Origin: CAIZGX01 sp044239865
Lineage (GTDB): Bacteria; Bacteroidota; Bacteroidia; Flavobacteriales_D; Sanyastnellaceae
DNA length: 64,000 nt
Assembly (NCBI GenBank): GCA_044239865.1
Contig: JBIIAO010000001.1
Coordinates: forward strand, 1 to 64,000
Reading direction: 5' to 3'
Shown: positions 7,680 to 15,821 of the stretch, in pieces
Layout: the number at the start of each line of letters is the position of its first letter
How positions within the stretch are numbered: the first letter of the stretch is position 1
The notes under the pieces: model-generated
The model's input: the letters and a program-made list of their open reading frames with translations, nothing else
Databases searched by the model: none
What the model was told of the DNA's origin: nothing
Program-made: the position numbers and the translations under genes

Positions 7680-8711
7680 TTATAACGTCTTCCAACCTTG
7701 AGCACTGAGCTTTACAGAACCGCCACCGATAGTCATCAATAGATTTTCTCCAGCTTTTTCTGTAGCATGTCCGATAATGCTAAGGTTTGGATTTCCTTTT
7801 ATTTTCTCGAAGTCGTTTTGTGAAACCGTAAACAACAATTCGTAGTCTTCACCGCCGTTTAATGCGCAAGTGGTTGGATCAATGTTATGCTCTTTCGCTG
7901 CGTCGCGTGTTTCAGGAGCAATGGGTAATTTGTCTTCGTAGATGGCAAATGTGCACTCGCTCTCTTCCGCAAGATGAAGAATCTCAGAGGATAGTCCGTC
8001 TGAAATATCAATCATGGCTGTTGGTTTAACTTCAAGTTTAGCTAATAACTGAACAATGTCTAACCGTGCTTCAGGCTTCAGTTGACGGGCTAATATGTAA
8101 TCGTAATTTTCTAAACTCGGTTGAGCAGTAGGCGCACTTTTGAACACTTCTTTTTCGCGCTCTAAAACCTGTAACCCCATATAAGCTCCGCCTAAGTCAC
8201 CAGAAACAACCAATAAATCTCCTTCTTTCACGGTGCTCCTTAGAGCAATGTCTTCTTTGTTCGCGTAGCCGATAGCTGTAATTGAAATAACACATCCTGT
8301 TGGAATAGTCGTCGTGTCTCCACCTACCATATCTACTCCGTAGGCATCGCATGCAGCAAGTATTCCTGAGTAAAGTTCTTCAAGAGCTTCCACAGAATAT
8401 TTATTGCTCACTGCCAAACCTACGGTGAATTGGGTGGGCGTTGCATTCATGGCGCAGATGTCCGAAAGGTTCACCACAACGCTTTTATATCCGAGGTGTT
8501 TGAGGGGAGTGTACATTAAATCGAAATGCACACCTTCAACCAACATATCGGTAGTCATGACCAACTGTTTTCCCTCCATCGGTTGCATCACTGCTGCATC
8601 ATCTCCAGCATCGCGAATAGTTCCTTCGTTTTTCGGAAGGAAATATTGAGTCAAGTGTTTAATGAGTGTGAATTCTCCGAGAGCTGACAGTTCAGTGCGT
8701 TGTTGTTCCAT
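7680..8711 (-). CDS. thiL: thiamine-monophosphate kinase
   Basis: ThiL phosphorylates thiamine monophosphate to the cofactor thiamine diphosphate. The 343-residue protein has the AIR synthase/PurM-like fold: GEFTLIKHLTQYF, then DAGDDAAVM (metal and ATP binding, near residue 37), TTDMLVEGVHFD near 55, GGDTTT near 130, VVSGDLGGAY, MIDISDGLSSE near 238, and GGEDYELLFTV. The start is the Met at 8711: a -7 box TATCTTCG ends 4 nt upstream, and the longer 368-residue reading would run the start back into recJ. The gene is 17 bp downstream of recJ but seems to carry its own promoter. Confidence 0.95.
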   Translation of the reverse strand: MEQQRTELSALGEFTLIKHLTQYFLPKNEGTIRDAGDDAAVMQPMEGKQLVMTTDMLVEGVHFDLMYTPLKHLGYKSVVVNLSDICAMNATPTQFTVGLAVSNKYSVEALEELYSGILAACDAYGVDMVGGDTTTIPTGCVISITAIGYANKEDIALRSTVKEGDLLVVSGDLGGAYMGLQVLEREKEVFKSAPTAQPSLENYDYILARQLKPEARLDIVQLLAKLEVKPTAMIDISDGLSSEILHLAEESECTFAIYEDKLPIAPETRDAAKEHNIDPTTCALNGGEDYELLFTVSQNDFEKIKGNPNLSIIGHATEKAGENLLMTIGGGSVKLSAQGWKTL

Positions 8712-8715
8712 TTTG

Positions 8716-8723
8716 CGAAGATA
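8716..8723 (-). promoter_or_regulatory. -7 box TATCTTCG for thiL
   Basis: The box ends 4 nt (CAAA) before the thiL ATG and lies inside the 17-bp recJ-thiL gap. Together with the same layout at 42333 it is one of the two closest matches: TATCTTCG, then CAAA or CAAC, then ATG. Confidence 0.55.
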
Positions 8724-8728
8724 GTAGG

Positions 8729-10453
8729 TTAGGCACTCAATCGAATATCCAGCACTTCCAACTGAATAGTACTTTGGCCGTTCCAAACGTTTTCATTCAA
8801 CTGAAAAAGGAGGTCAATTTCCTTTCCTTCCAGAATAGGAAAAACCCAATCGGCCATTTTAAAAGCGATGCCTTTCATTTCTGAAACATTTGCTGCTTGC
8901 TTCACATGAAGTTGCAGGTGATCGGCATGAGCACCAACAAGTTTCGTGAAGCGTGCGTTCTTAATGTTTTTCGAAAGGAAAACAGGACGTAAATTTTCAG
9001 GACCATGCGGTTCTAACGGTTGAAGAGAATCGTAGAGTGAAACAGAGATTTGATCGAATTGAATTTCCGTGTCGTACAGATGACATCTTTCAATTCGAAT
9101 GTTGTTGGTGAATTCTCTCACAGTTTTGTCGAAAGCTTCGCGAAAGACAAGAAAGTTTTCCGATTTTAGTTTCAATCCTGCTGCCATGCTATGTCCGCCA
9201 AACTGAATCAAATGATCTGAACAGGCAGAGAGCATGTCATACACATCGACGCCTTCAATGGAACGAACGCTTCCCGAAAGATTGCCGTCATCTTCGACAA
9301 GCACAATAGTGGGCTTGTAATAATTTTCAATAAGTCGCGATGCAACAATTCCAACAACACCTTTGTGCCAGCCTTCTTTTTTCACAACGGTGGTGAAGCT
9401 GTCTTCATAAAACGAATCAGATTCAATTATGTCGAGAGCCTCTTGCGTAATGTTGCGGTCGAGGCCTTTTCTCTCTTGATTGTTCTTTTCAATTTCTGCA
9501 GCGACAGTCTTTGCGTTTTCTTTATTGTTGGCGAGGAGAACTTCTACTGCTCTTTTTCCAGAAAAAATTCTGCCTGCAGCGTTTATACGCGGGGCAATAA
9601 GGAAAACGAGGTCAACGACTTTCAAAATCTTACCACTGTGTTTTGCGTTCGTGAGAAGTTCGGCTATGCCTGGACGAAAGTGCGTATTGATCTCTTTCAA
9701 TCCGAAATGAAGTAGGACGCGATTTTCAGAGGTAACGGGAACAATATCTGCTCCGGTGGCGACTGCTACTAAATCAAGAAAGGAATAAGCAAAGTCTAGC
9801 GGTTCGTTGTGATGAATGAACCAGGCACACATGACTTTGAATCCGACTGCACATCCGCACAGTCCCTTGTTTTCGTAGGTGCAATCTTTCCTTTTTGGAT
9901 TTACCACCGCGAAGGCTGGTGGAAGAACCTCTGGGGTGTGGTGGTCGCAGACAATGACGTCTATTCCATATTCATTGCATTTTTCAATACGAGGTCCGTC
10001 TTTAATTCCACAGTCAAGCGTTACAATGAGTGAGAAATTATTTTCATGGGCGAATTCAACTCCTGCATCTGAAAAACCATATCCTTCCTTATATCTATCT
10101 GGAATATAAAAGTCGCATTCGAATCCCTCGTGCTTCAGAAAACTGTAAAAGACTGCAACGGCCGTTGTGCCGTCAACGTCATAATCGCCGTAAACCAATA
10201 TTTTTTCATTTTTTTCTTTGGCTGAAACCAATCGAGAGATGGCTTTGTCCATGTCTTTCAATCCGAATGGATCTAAAAGCTGATTTATTTCAGGATGAAG
10301 GAAGGACTGCGCTTGCTCTGCGTTATGAATGTTACGTTGAAGTAAAATTTCAGCGAAAGCTTCGGTATTCTTTAGGTCTAGGGCAAGTTTCTGAATTATT
10401 TCTGAGGAGAAATTGCCGCGTTTTTTCCAGATGTTTTCTTTTAGGTTGCTCAT
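8729..10453 (-). CDS. recJ: single-stranded-DNA-specific exonuclease RecJ
   Basis: RecJ degrades single-stranded DNA 5' to 3' in recombination and mismatch repair. The protein has 574 residues, normal length. DHH-family motifs are in order: LVYGDYDVDGTTAV near residue 79, VTLDCGIKDG near 140, VIVCDHHTPE near 163, NPKRKD, and the DHHA1 domain with FGGHSMAAGLKL near 420. The ATG at 10453 is chosen because a perfect TAACTTTG box ends 6 nt upstream. The alternative start three codons earlier is a TTG lying inside that box. thiL follows after 17 bp. Confidence 0.96.
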   Translation of the reverse strand: MSNLKENIWKKRGNFSSEIIQKLALDLKNTEAFAEILLQRNIHNAEQAQSFLHPEINQLLDPFGLKDMDKAISRLVSAKEKNEKILVYGDYDVDGTTAVAVFYSFLKHEGFECDFYIPDRYKEGYGFSDAGVEFAHENNFSLIVTLDCGIKDGPRIEKCNEYGIDVIVCDHHTPEVLPPAFAVVNPKRKDCTYENKGLCGCAVGFKVMCAWFIHHNEPLDFAYSFLDLVAVATGADIVPVTSENRVLLHFGLKEINTHFRPGIAELLTNAKHSGKILKVVDLVFLIAPRINAAGRIFSGKRAVEVLLANNKENAKTVAAEIEKNNQERKGLDRNITQEALDIIESDSFYEDSFTTVVKKEGWHKGVVGIVASRLIENYYKPTIVLVEDDGNLSGSVRSIEGVDVYDMLSACSDHLIQFGGHSMAAGLKLKSENFLVFREAFDKTVREFTNNIRIERCHLYDTEIQFDQISVSLYDSLQPLEPHGPENLRPVFLSKNIKNARFTKLVGAHADHLQLHVKQAANVSEMKGIAFKMADWVFPILEGKEIDLLFQLNENVWNGQSTIQLEVLDIRLSA

Positions 10454-10459
10454 TGCGGG

Positions 10460-10467
10460 CAAAGTTA
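10460..10467 (-). promoter_or_regulatory. -7 box TAACTTTG for recJ
   Basis: An exact match to the Bacteroidota -7 consensus TANNTTTG, ending 6 nt before the recJ ATG. It fixes the start at 10453. Confidence 0.6.
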
Positions 10468-10513
10468 GTTGCTGAACACGTGCAACCCATTTTCATTTTA
10501 TGCGGTCTTTTCG

Positions 10514-10521
10514 TATATTCG
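10514..10521 (+). promoter_or_regulatory. -7 box TATATTCG for the Cys-rich lipoprotein gene
   Basis: TATATTCG ends 21 nt before the ATG at 10543. It lies in the 89-bp gap divergent from recJ. Confidence 0.45.
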
Positions 10522-10542
10522 TACCCCAAACCTTTTAAAGAA

Positions 10543-11511
10543 ATGAAGAAATCTTTACGTTCTGTTCTTTTGCTCATGAGCATTTTCGCAATGTTCGTGC
10601 TGAACGGCTGTCTAAATGATGACAATAAAATTCCACCAAATTGTTATGACGGAATTTTGAATAACTCTGAGCAATTGGTCGATTGCGGAGGTCCGAATTG
10701 CGAGCAGTGTGACCACTGTATCGATGGTATTTGGCAGCCGGAATATGGCGAAACATGTGTAGACTGTGGGGGAGAATGCGGACCATGTGCTCCATGTTCA
10801 AACTGTATTCAAGACGGTGATGAGGCAGGTATCGACTGTGGTGGAACGAATTGCGGCCCTTGCGCTGCATTGTGCGCCGATGGATTACTAAACGGAACTG
10901 AAACACAAGTAGACTGTGGTGGAGCATATTGCGAGGCTTGTCCAACTTGTACCGACGGAATAATGAATGGAACCGAAATTGGTATTGACTGCGGTGGAAC
11001 AAACTGTCCTCCTTGCGCAACAGACGGTAACTGTACCAATGGAATTATTGACGGAGGTGCTCAAGGTGAGTTCTGGACTGACTGCGGTGGTGTTGACTGT
11101 ATGGCTTGCGATACAGTCATTACGTTCACTGCTAACGGTGTTAACCATGTGGGAGTTGCTTCATCATGTACCTTCAGTTATGCAGGTGGGGTAGTTACTG
11201 TAACAGGTTCTACACTTCAAGGTGGAACAATAGCATTTACAATGGCTCAACCAGTTGCAGGATGGGTAAGTGGCTCTGTTATTAATATGGCTACTTCAAC
11301 AAACCCGGCTAGTGTTATGGCATTCACAAATGCTTCGGTTGCGCACAGCACCGCATTCGGAACCTCAACAGCTACCGTTAACGTAGTTAAGTTCAGATCT
11401 ACTCCAGCACCAGGTGGAATTCGTTACACCTTCTCAGGAACGTTAAAGAACTCAGGTGGTACTTCAACTGTAAACATCTCGAACGGTCTAGTTATGGTGC
11501 CTTTGCAATAA
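10543..11511 (+). CDS. Cys-rich repeat lipoprotein, function unknown
   Basis: The reading frame extends upstream antisense to recJ, but the real gene starts at the ATG at 10543. It gives 322 residues with a lipoprotein signal (MKKSLRSVLLLMSIFAMFV, lipobox LNGC with Cys23). Residues about 34-145 hold five or six copies of a motif close to C-x-DG-x2-NG-x-E-x3-DCGG-x2-C-x2-C. The C-terminal half (from VITFTANGV) is Thr/Ser/Gly-rich and probably a beta domain. The DCGG repeats would form disulfides outside the cytoplasm. No enzyme motif is visible, so a surface or adhesion role is only a guess. A strong terminator follows. Confidence 0.85.
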   Translation: MKKSLRSVLLLMSIFAMFVLNGCLNDDNKIPPNCYDGILNNSEQLVDCGGPNCEQCDHCIDGIWQPEYGETCVDCGGECGPCAPCSNCIQDGDEAGIDCGGTNCGPCAALCADGLLNGTETQVDCGGAYCEACPTCTDGIMNGTEIGIDCGGTNCPPCATDGNCTNGIIDGGAQGEFWTDCGGVDCMACDTVITFTANGVNHVGVASSCTFSYAGGVVTVTGSTLQGGTIAFTMAQPVAGWVSGSVINMATSTNPASVMAFTNASVAHSTAFGTSTATVNVVKFRSTPAPGGIRYTFSGTLKNSGGTSTVNISNGLVMVPLQ

Positions 11512-11535
11512 GAAAATAACTAAATAGAAATATTG

Positions 11536-11561
11536 AAAACCCTTCACAAGAAGGGTTTTTT
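11536..11561 (+). terminator. intrinsic terminator after the lipoprotein gene
   Basis: A 10-bp stem AAAACCCTTC with loop ACAA and a T-run, 25 bp after the stop codon. Confidence 0.9.
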
Positions 11562-11620
11562 ATTTCACCGCTAATTTCGTTTCTTTGCACCCAATTTAGC
11601 AATGATCTAAACATAAAAAC

Positions 11621-12763
11621 ATGCATTTCGAATTATCAGAAGAACAATTAGCCGTTCAAGCAGCCGCAAGAGATTTCGCGCAGAACGTATTAAAACCAGG
11701 GGTTATAGATCGCGACGAGCATCAGCGATTTCCAACGGAAGAAGTGAAGCAGTTAGCGGAACTTGGATTCATGGGTATGATGGTAGAACCACAATACGGC
11801 GGAAGTGGCATGGACACGTTGTCTTACGCGATTGCGATGGAAGAGATTTCTAAAGTAGACGCATCGACTTCTGTTTGCATGAGCGTAAACAACTCGTTGG
11901 TTTGTTACGGTCTTCAAGCATACGGAAACGAAGAGCAGAAAGAAAAGTTCTTGAAACCATTGGCGAGTGGAGAAAAAATAGGAGCGTTCTGTCTTTCTGA
12001 ACCAGAAGCTGGGTCAGATGCGACTTCACAAAGAACGACTGCCGTTGACATGGGTGATTACTATTTGTTGAACGGAACGAAGAACTGGATTACCAACGGA
12101 AGCACAGCTTCTACGTACATCGTAATTGCTCAAACCGATCCTGAAAAAGGACACAAAGGAATTAACGCGTTAATCGTTGAACGCGGAATGGAAGGGTTCA
12201 TCGTTGGAGCGAAAGAAAATAAAATGGGCATCCGCGCAAGCGACACGCATACGTTGTTGTTCAACGACGTGAAAGTTCCAAAGGCAAACCGTATTGGTGA
12301 AGACGGATTCGGATTCAAGTTTGCGATGAAGACGTTGAGCGGAGGACGCATTGGTATTGCTGCTCAAGCTTTAGGTATTGCAGCTGGTGCTTACGAATTG
12401 GCTTTGGCTTATTCGAAAGAGCGTAAAGCATTCGGAAAAGAAATTTCACAACACCAAGCCATTGCTTTCAAATTGGCTGATATGGCTACGGAGATTGAAG
12501 CTGCACGTTTGTTAGTGTACAAATCTGCTTGGATGAAAGATCAAGGTATGAACTACGATGAGGCAAGCGCTATGGCGAAGTTGTACGCATCTACTGTGGC
12601 TATGAAGCATACGGTTGAAGCGGTTCAAATTCACGGTGGATACGGATTCGTGAAAGAGTACCACGTAGAGCGTATGATGCGCGATGCGAAGATTACACAG
12701 ATCTACGAAGGAACAAGCGAAGTGCAAAAAATTGTCATCTCGAGAATTGCACTTTCAAAATAA
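11621..12763 (+). CDS. acyl-CoA dehydrogenase
   Basis: A 380-residue FAD enzyme of fatty-acid or branched-chain acyl-CoA beta-oxidation, catalysing alpha,beta-dehydrogenation. Family signatures are GAFCLSEPEAGSDA near residue 125, WITNG near 157, and the second signature QIHGGYGFVKEYHVERMMRD near 343. The catalytic glutamate of short-chain enzymes is consistent with IYEGTSEVQ near 365. The length and MHFELSEEQ start resemble short-chain/butyryl-CoA dehydrogenases. A possible -7 box (TTTCTTTG) lies about 35 nt upstream. A terminator follows, so the gene is monocistronic. Confidence 0.95.
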   Translation: MHFELSEEQLAVQAAARDFAQNVLKPGVIDRDEHQRFPTEEVKQLAELGFMGMMVEPQYGGSGMDTLSYAIAMEEISKVDASTSVCMSVNNSLVCYGLQAYGNEEQKEKFLKPLASGEKIGAFCLSEPEAGSDATSQRTTAVDMGDYYLLNGTKNWITNGSTASTYIVIAQTDPEKGHKGINALIVERGMEGFIVGAKENKMGIRASDTHTLLFNDVKVPKANRIGEDGFGFKFAMKTLSGGRIGIAAQALGIAAGAYELALAYSKERKAFGKEISQHQAIAFKLADMATEIEAARLLVYKSAWMKDQGMNYDEASAMAKLYASTVAMKHTVEAVQIHGGYGFVKEYHVERMMRDAKITQIYEGTSEVQKIVISRIALSK

Positions 12764-12786
12764 ACGCATCTGAATTTCATTAACAT

Positions 12787-12812
12787 AGGGCTGTTGTAAG
12801 ACAGCCCTTTTT
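12787..12812 (+). terminator. intrinsic terminator after acyl-CoA dehydrogenase
   Basis: Stem AGGGCTGT / ACAGCCCT with loop TGTAAG and a following T-run. Confidence 0.88.
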
Positions 12813-12838
12813 GTTGGAATTCACTTCCATTCGAAATC

Positions 12839-12846
12839 TATTTTCG
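12839..12846 (+). promoter_or_regulatory. -7 box TATTTTCG
   Basis: It ends 9 nt before the ATG of the 633-residue membrane-anchored protein gene. Confidence 0.5.
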
Positions 12847-12855
12847 TAGGGAAGC

Positions 12856-14757
12856 ATGAACCCATTCAAACATACCATTCGTTTTGCGCTTGCCTTAATT
12901 ATTCTCGCTGCGGGAATAGGAGGAATCTATTATTTTTTGAATCGAACTCACGCCGAATGGACGAGTCCATTGGCCTACATTCCCTCGAGCGCAACAGGTG
13001 TTGTAGAGTTGAAGAAGATTGAGGCATTCTCTGAAGCCATAGATTGGTCTGCAGAATTTTCTTTGAATGAAGGAATAAGTCGAATGCTTCGTGAAGTTTC
13101 CGAAGCCCCGCAAGGATTGAAATTCGAAAGTCAGTCGGTTTGGATTGTAGAGAATGAAGGCAATGACCTAATCATTCTTCCTGTTGGATATGGTGAAGAA
13201 GGACAAGCGCTCGCTGCAAAATGGAATGCGAAATTTCCGGAATTGAAATTTCTTTTTCAAGAACCTTATGCCATTTATGGAAATGGGAATATTGATCTTC
13301 CCGCAGAGGGAAGTCAGCTCGATGATTCTCCGTCATTCATGTGTGTGAAAGGAACAACTTCTTTCGATTCGAATTGCCATTATTATTTCAAAGTAGATAA
13401 GGACTGGACAGCCTTAGACGACATGCGTGGAAGTGAATCGTCTATGACTGCCGGATTCCAATGCAAGCCTCTCAACATACCTGCAAATCAGTCAGGCTTC
13501 ACCTTCCAGAAAGTATTTACAAATGGAAGAACCAACACCAGTTATTGGTTTAAGGCAGTTCATGCTGGAAGTTCATTAGCGTTGCTGACATATCTCGACT
13601 CTCTTCGTCCGCAAGACGCCCGCAATGCATTCATGAGTCTGCGGATGGAACAAGAAGCAAAGCAGAATGCTTCGTTGGTAGACTGGTTGAATAACAACGC
13701 CACTGGCGAATTGGCCATGGCCAATTTCGGAAGCGATACGCCTGATGCCAGTGGAATGATATACGCTTTAGGTTTGAAATCGGACAGTGTGAATGTGGGA
13801 ATATTATTCTCGGACTCAATTGCGTTAGCTCCGGTTCGTGAAGCAAACGCGGCAGAGCTGTTCGCAATGGATAAAGTTTATCCGAGCGAAGTAAAATACT
13901 ATGGTGTGAAGTATAAGAACTTTTTTCTCTTCGCGGAGTCGAAGGAATTGCTTGTGGCGCATCAGCAATTACTGAGCACTGCAGGTTCCATTTCAACAAA
14001 AAATTTCCCTGCATTGCCTTCAGGTGGAGTCATTACTGGAAGCGACTTGCAATATTCAAGTACCCTTTCTTCTAAGCTTGGAAATGGTTGGCGAGTTTGG
14101 CATTACTCTTCTGTGGCCGATAAAACTCAAGTAACTTTAGTTGGAAGAGGAGGTGTTCAAAAGGAAGTTCCCGAAGTTATTCTTCCAGATACAATAATTG
14201 TCGCTCCTGCAGTTGCGACCACTCCAGCGCCTGTTGCAGAAACAGCAAAAACCAAATCGGTGACGAATCACATTACGGGGAAAACTGATCAAGTGAAATA
14301 TTCCGGTTCGAAAATCGAATGGCTGGTGAATGGAAAAACAACTTGGTCGGTAACGCTGTCTGCGGAAATTCGCGGAGTGGAACAGATAGACGCGTTCAAA
14401 AATGGAAAGAAACAGCTCTTGATTTTGACGAACAGCCGATTGGAAATGTTAGACATAAACGGTAAAAATGTCGTTGGGTTTCCTGTTGTTTTGTCTTCGA
14501 ATCCTTGCACGAATTTGTGCGTGGCCGACTATTCCAACGCGCAGGATTATAGAATTTTCTTCGGTTGTTCCAACGGAACCGTTTACAATTACACTTCGAA
14601 TGGAAAAACCACATCGGGCTGGAATGCGGCGAGTATGAAGAACGATTTGCCTTCTTCCATTCAATACAAAAAAGTAAATGGACAAGACGAAGTCCATGTA
14701 AAGCTAACAAGCGGGAAAACAACAATCTTGAAACGTAACGGCGCAGTGAAACAATGA
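12856..14757 (+). CDS. membrane-anchored protein of unknown function
   Basis: A 633-residue protein that I do not recognise. One N-terminal membrane segment (RFALALIILAAGIGGIYYFL, residues 9-28) anchors a large extracytoplasmic part. Residues 35-430 have the look of a DUF3352-type surface protein (SATGVVELKKIEAFSEAIDW; repeated statements of length about 120), but I cannot assign it. A Pro/Ala/Thr-rich linker follows near 440-470. The last 150 residues (KIEWLVNGKTTWSVTLSAE, LEMLDINGKNVVGFPVVL, TVYNYTSNGKTTSGW) look like beta-propeller blades. The stop overlaps the start of the next gene by 4 bases. Confidence 0.7.
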   Translation: MNPFKHTIRFALALIILAAGIGGIYYFLNRTHAEWTSPLAYIPSSATGVVELKKIEAFSEAIDWSAEFSLNEGISRMLREVSEAPQGLKFESQSVWIVENEGNDLIILPVGYGEEGQALAAKWNAKFPELKFLFQEPYAIYGNGNIDLPAEGSQLDDSPSFMCVKGTTSFDSNCHYYFKVDKDWTALDDMRGSESSMTAGFQCKPLNIPANQSGFTFQKVFTNGRTNTSYWFKAVHAGSSLALLTYLDSLRPQDARNAFMSLRMEQEAKQNASLVDWLNNNATGELAMANFGSDTPDASGMIYALGLKSDSVNVGILFSDSIALAPVREANAAELFAMDKVYPSEVKYYGVKYKNFFLFAESKELLVAHQQLLSTAGSISTKNFPALPSGGVITGSDLQYSSTLSSKLGNGWRVWHYSSVADKTQVTLVGRGGVQKEVPEVILPDTIIVAPAVATTPAPVAETAKTKSVTNHITGKTDQVKYSGSKIEWLVNGKTTWSVTLSAEIRGVEQIDAFKNGKKQLLILTNSRLEMLDINGKNVVGFPVVLSSNPCTNLCVADYSNAQDYRIFFGCSNGTVYNYTSNGKTTSGWNAASMKNDLPSSIQYKKVNGQDEVHVKLTSGKTTILKRNGAVKQ

Positions 14758-15773
14758 AAGCAATTTATTTAACGAAGTTCGGAAAGGCTCATGAAGCTTT
14801 CGAAATAAGAGAAGTCGCTGATCCGATTTTAGGTGAAGGTGAAGTGTGTGTGAAGGTGGAAGTTTCCGGATTGAATTTCGCTGATGTGTTGGGAAGAAAG
14901 GGCTTATATCCCGCGCTTCCTGCGCCTCCTGTGGTTATGGGATACGATGTGGTTGGAGTTGTTGAGTCGGTGGGTGAAGGAGTTTCTTCAGGCTGGATTG
15001 GAAAGCGTGTGGCTTGTTTAACGCGTTTCGGTGGTTATGCAGAAAAGGTTTGCACCGCCGTTACAGGTATTGCAGACCTTCCAGATTCTATTCCTTCCAA
15101 CGAAGCTTGCGCCTTGGCAACGCAGTACGTGACTGCGCTTTACATGTGCGATTTCCTTCAACAAACAAAAAAAGGAGAGCGAGTGCTTATTCATGCAGCT
15201 GCTGGTGGAGTAGGAACCGCGTTAATTCAATTGTTGAAGGAAAATGGATGTGATATTTTCGCTACAGTGGGCAGCGATGAAAAAGTGAATGCCTTAGCGA
15301 AACAAGGCGTTACCGCAGTGAATTACAATTCACATGACTATGAAATTGAAATTCGAAAACATTTAGGAACTGCTAATCTAGATGTGACGTTCAACAGCAT
15401 TGGTGGAAAGACATTCAAGAAAGATATGCGTTTGTTGGGAGCAGGAGGAAGATTGATGTTGTTCGGATTTTCAGACCGAACGAGCAAATGGGGAGGGAAG
15501 TTGGCTACGCTAAAGTTGGTGTTCGACATGGGAAGACTCATTCCTTTATTGCTTTTAGGAAAGAGCCAGTCTGTTCTTGGTGTGAATATGCTAAGGGTAG
15601 CAGATGAACATCCTGAAATCGTTGGAACCCTCTTGAATCAGTTGGTTCAGATGCACACTTCAGGGAAAATTAAACCCATTATAGGCGGAGAATATTCGTT
15701 CGCTGAAATAGCAAAAGCACATCAATTTTTGGAGAGCCGAAAGAGCTCAGGAAAAATTATTTTAAGGTGGTGA
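14754..15773 (+). CDS. zinc-free MDR oxidoreductase (quinone oxidoreductase/VAT-1-like)
   Basis: A 339-residue medium-chain dehydrogenase/reductase. The GroES-like N-domain has VSGLNFADVLGRKG near residue 38 and GYDVVGVVE near 63, and the Rossmann domain has VLIHAAAGGVGTALIQL near 143-159. Catalytic and structural zinc cysteines are absent, which places it with NADPH quinone oxidoreductases. The substrate is unknown. It overlaps the upstream membrane-anchored protein by 4 bases, so the two are co-expressed. Confidence 0.9.
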   Translation: MKAIYLTKFGKAHEAFEIREVADPILGEGEVCVKVEVSGLNFADVLGRKGLYPALPAPPVVMGYDVVGVVESVGEGVSSGWIGKRVACLTRFGGYAEKVCTAVTGIADLPDSIPSNEACALATQYVTALYMCDFLQQTKKGERVLIHAAAGGVGTALIQLLKENGCDIFATVGSDEKVNALAKQGVTAVNYNSHDYEIEIRKHLGTANLDVTFNSIGGKTFKKDMRLLGAGGRLMLFGFSDRTSKWGGKLATLKLVFDMGRLIPLLLLGKSQSVLGVNMLRVADEHPEIVGTLLNQLVQMHTSGKIKPIIGGEYSFAEIAKAHQFLESRKSSGKIILRW

Positions 15774-15796
15774 ATCACCTAACACTCATTTTCTTA

Positions 15797-15804
15797 TACA
15801 TTCG
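15797..15804 (+). promoter_or_regulatory. -7 box TACATTCG for kup
   Basis: It ends 17 nt before the kup ATG, giving a short leader of about 10-12 nt. Confidence 0.5.
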
Positions 15805-15821
15805 CCAAGAATAAATTTTAT

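Noticed and set aside
10030..10542. In-frame upstream extension of the Cys-rich lipoprotein gene by 171 residues
   Set aside because: The stretch is antisense to the start of recJ. The lipoprotein signal peptide begins at 10543 and a -7 box lies just upstream.
10440..10545. -33 TTG elements paired with the -7 boxes
   Set aside because: TTG triplets exist upstream of some boxes (recJ, thiL, clpB), but the spacing varies and others lack one, so I could not support a consistent -33 element.
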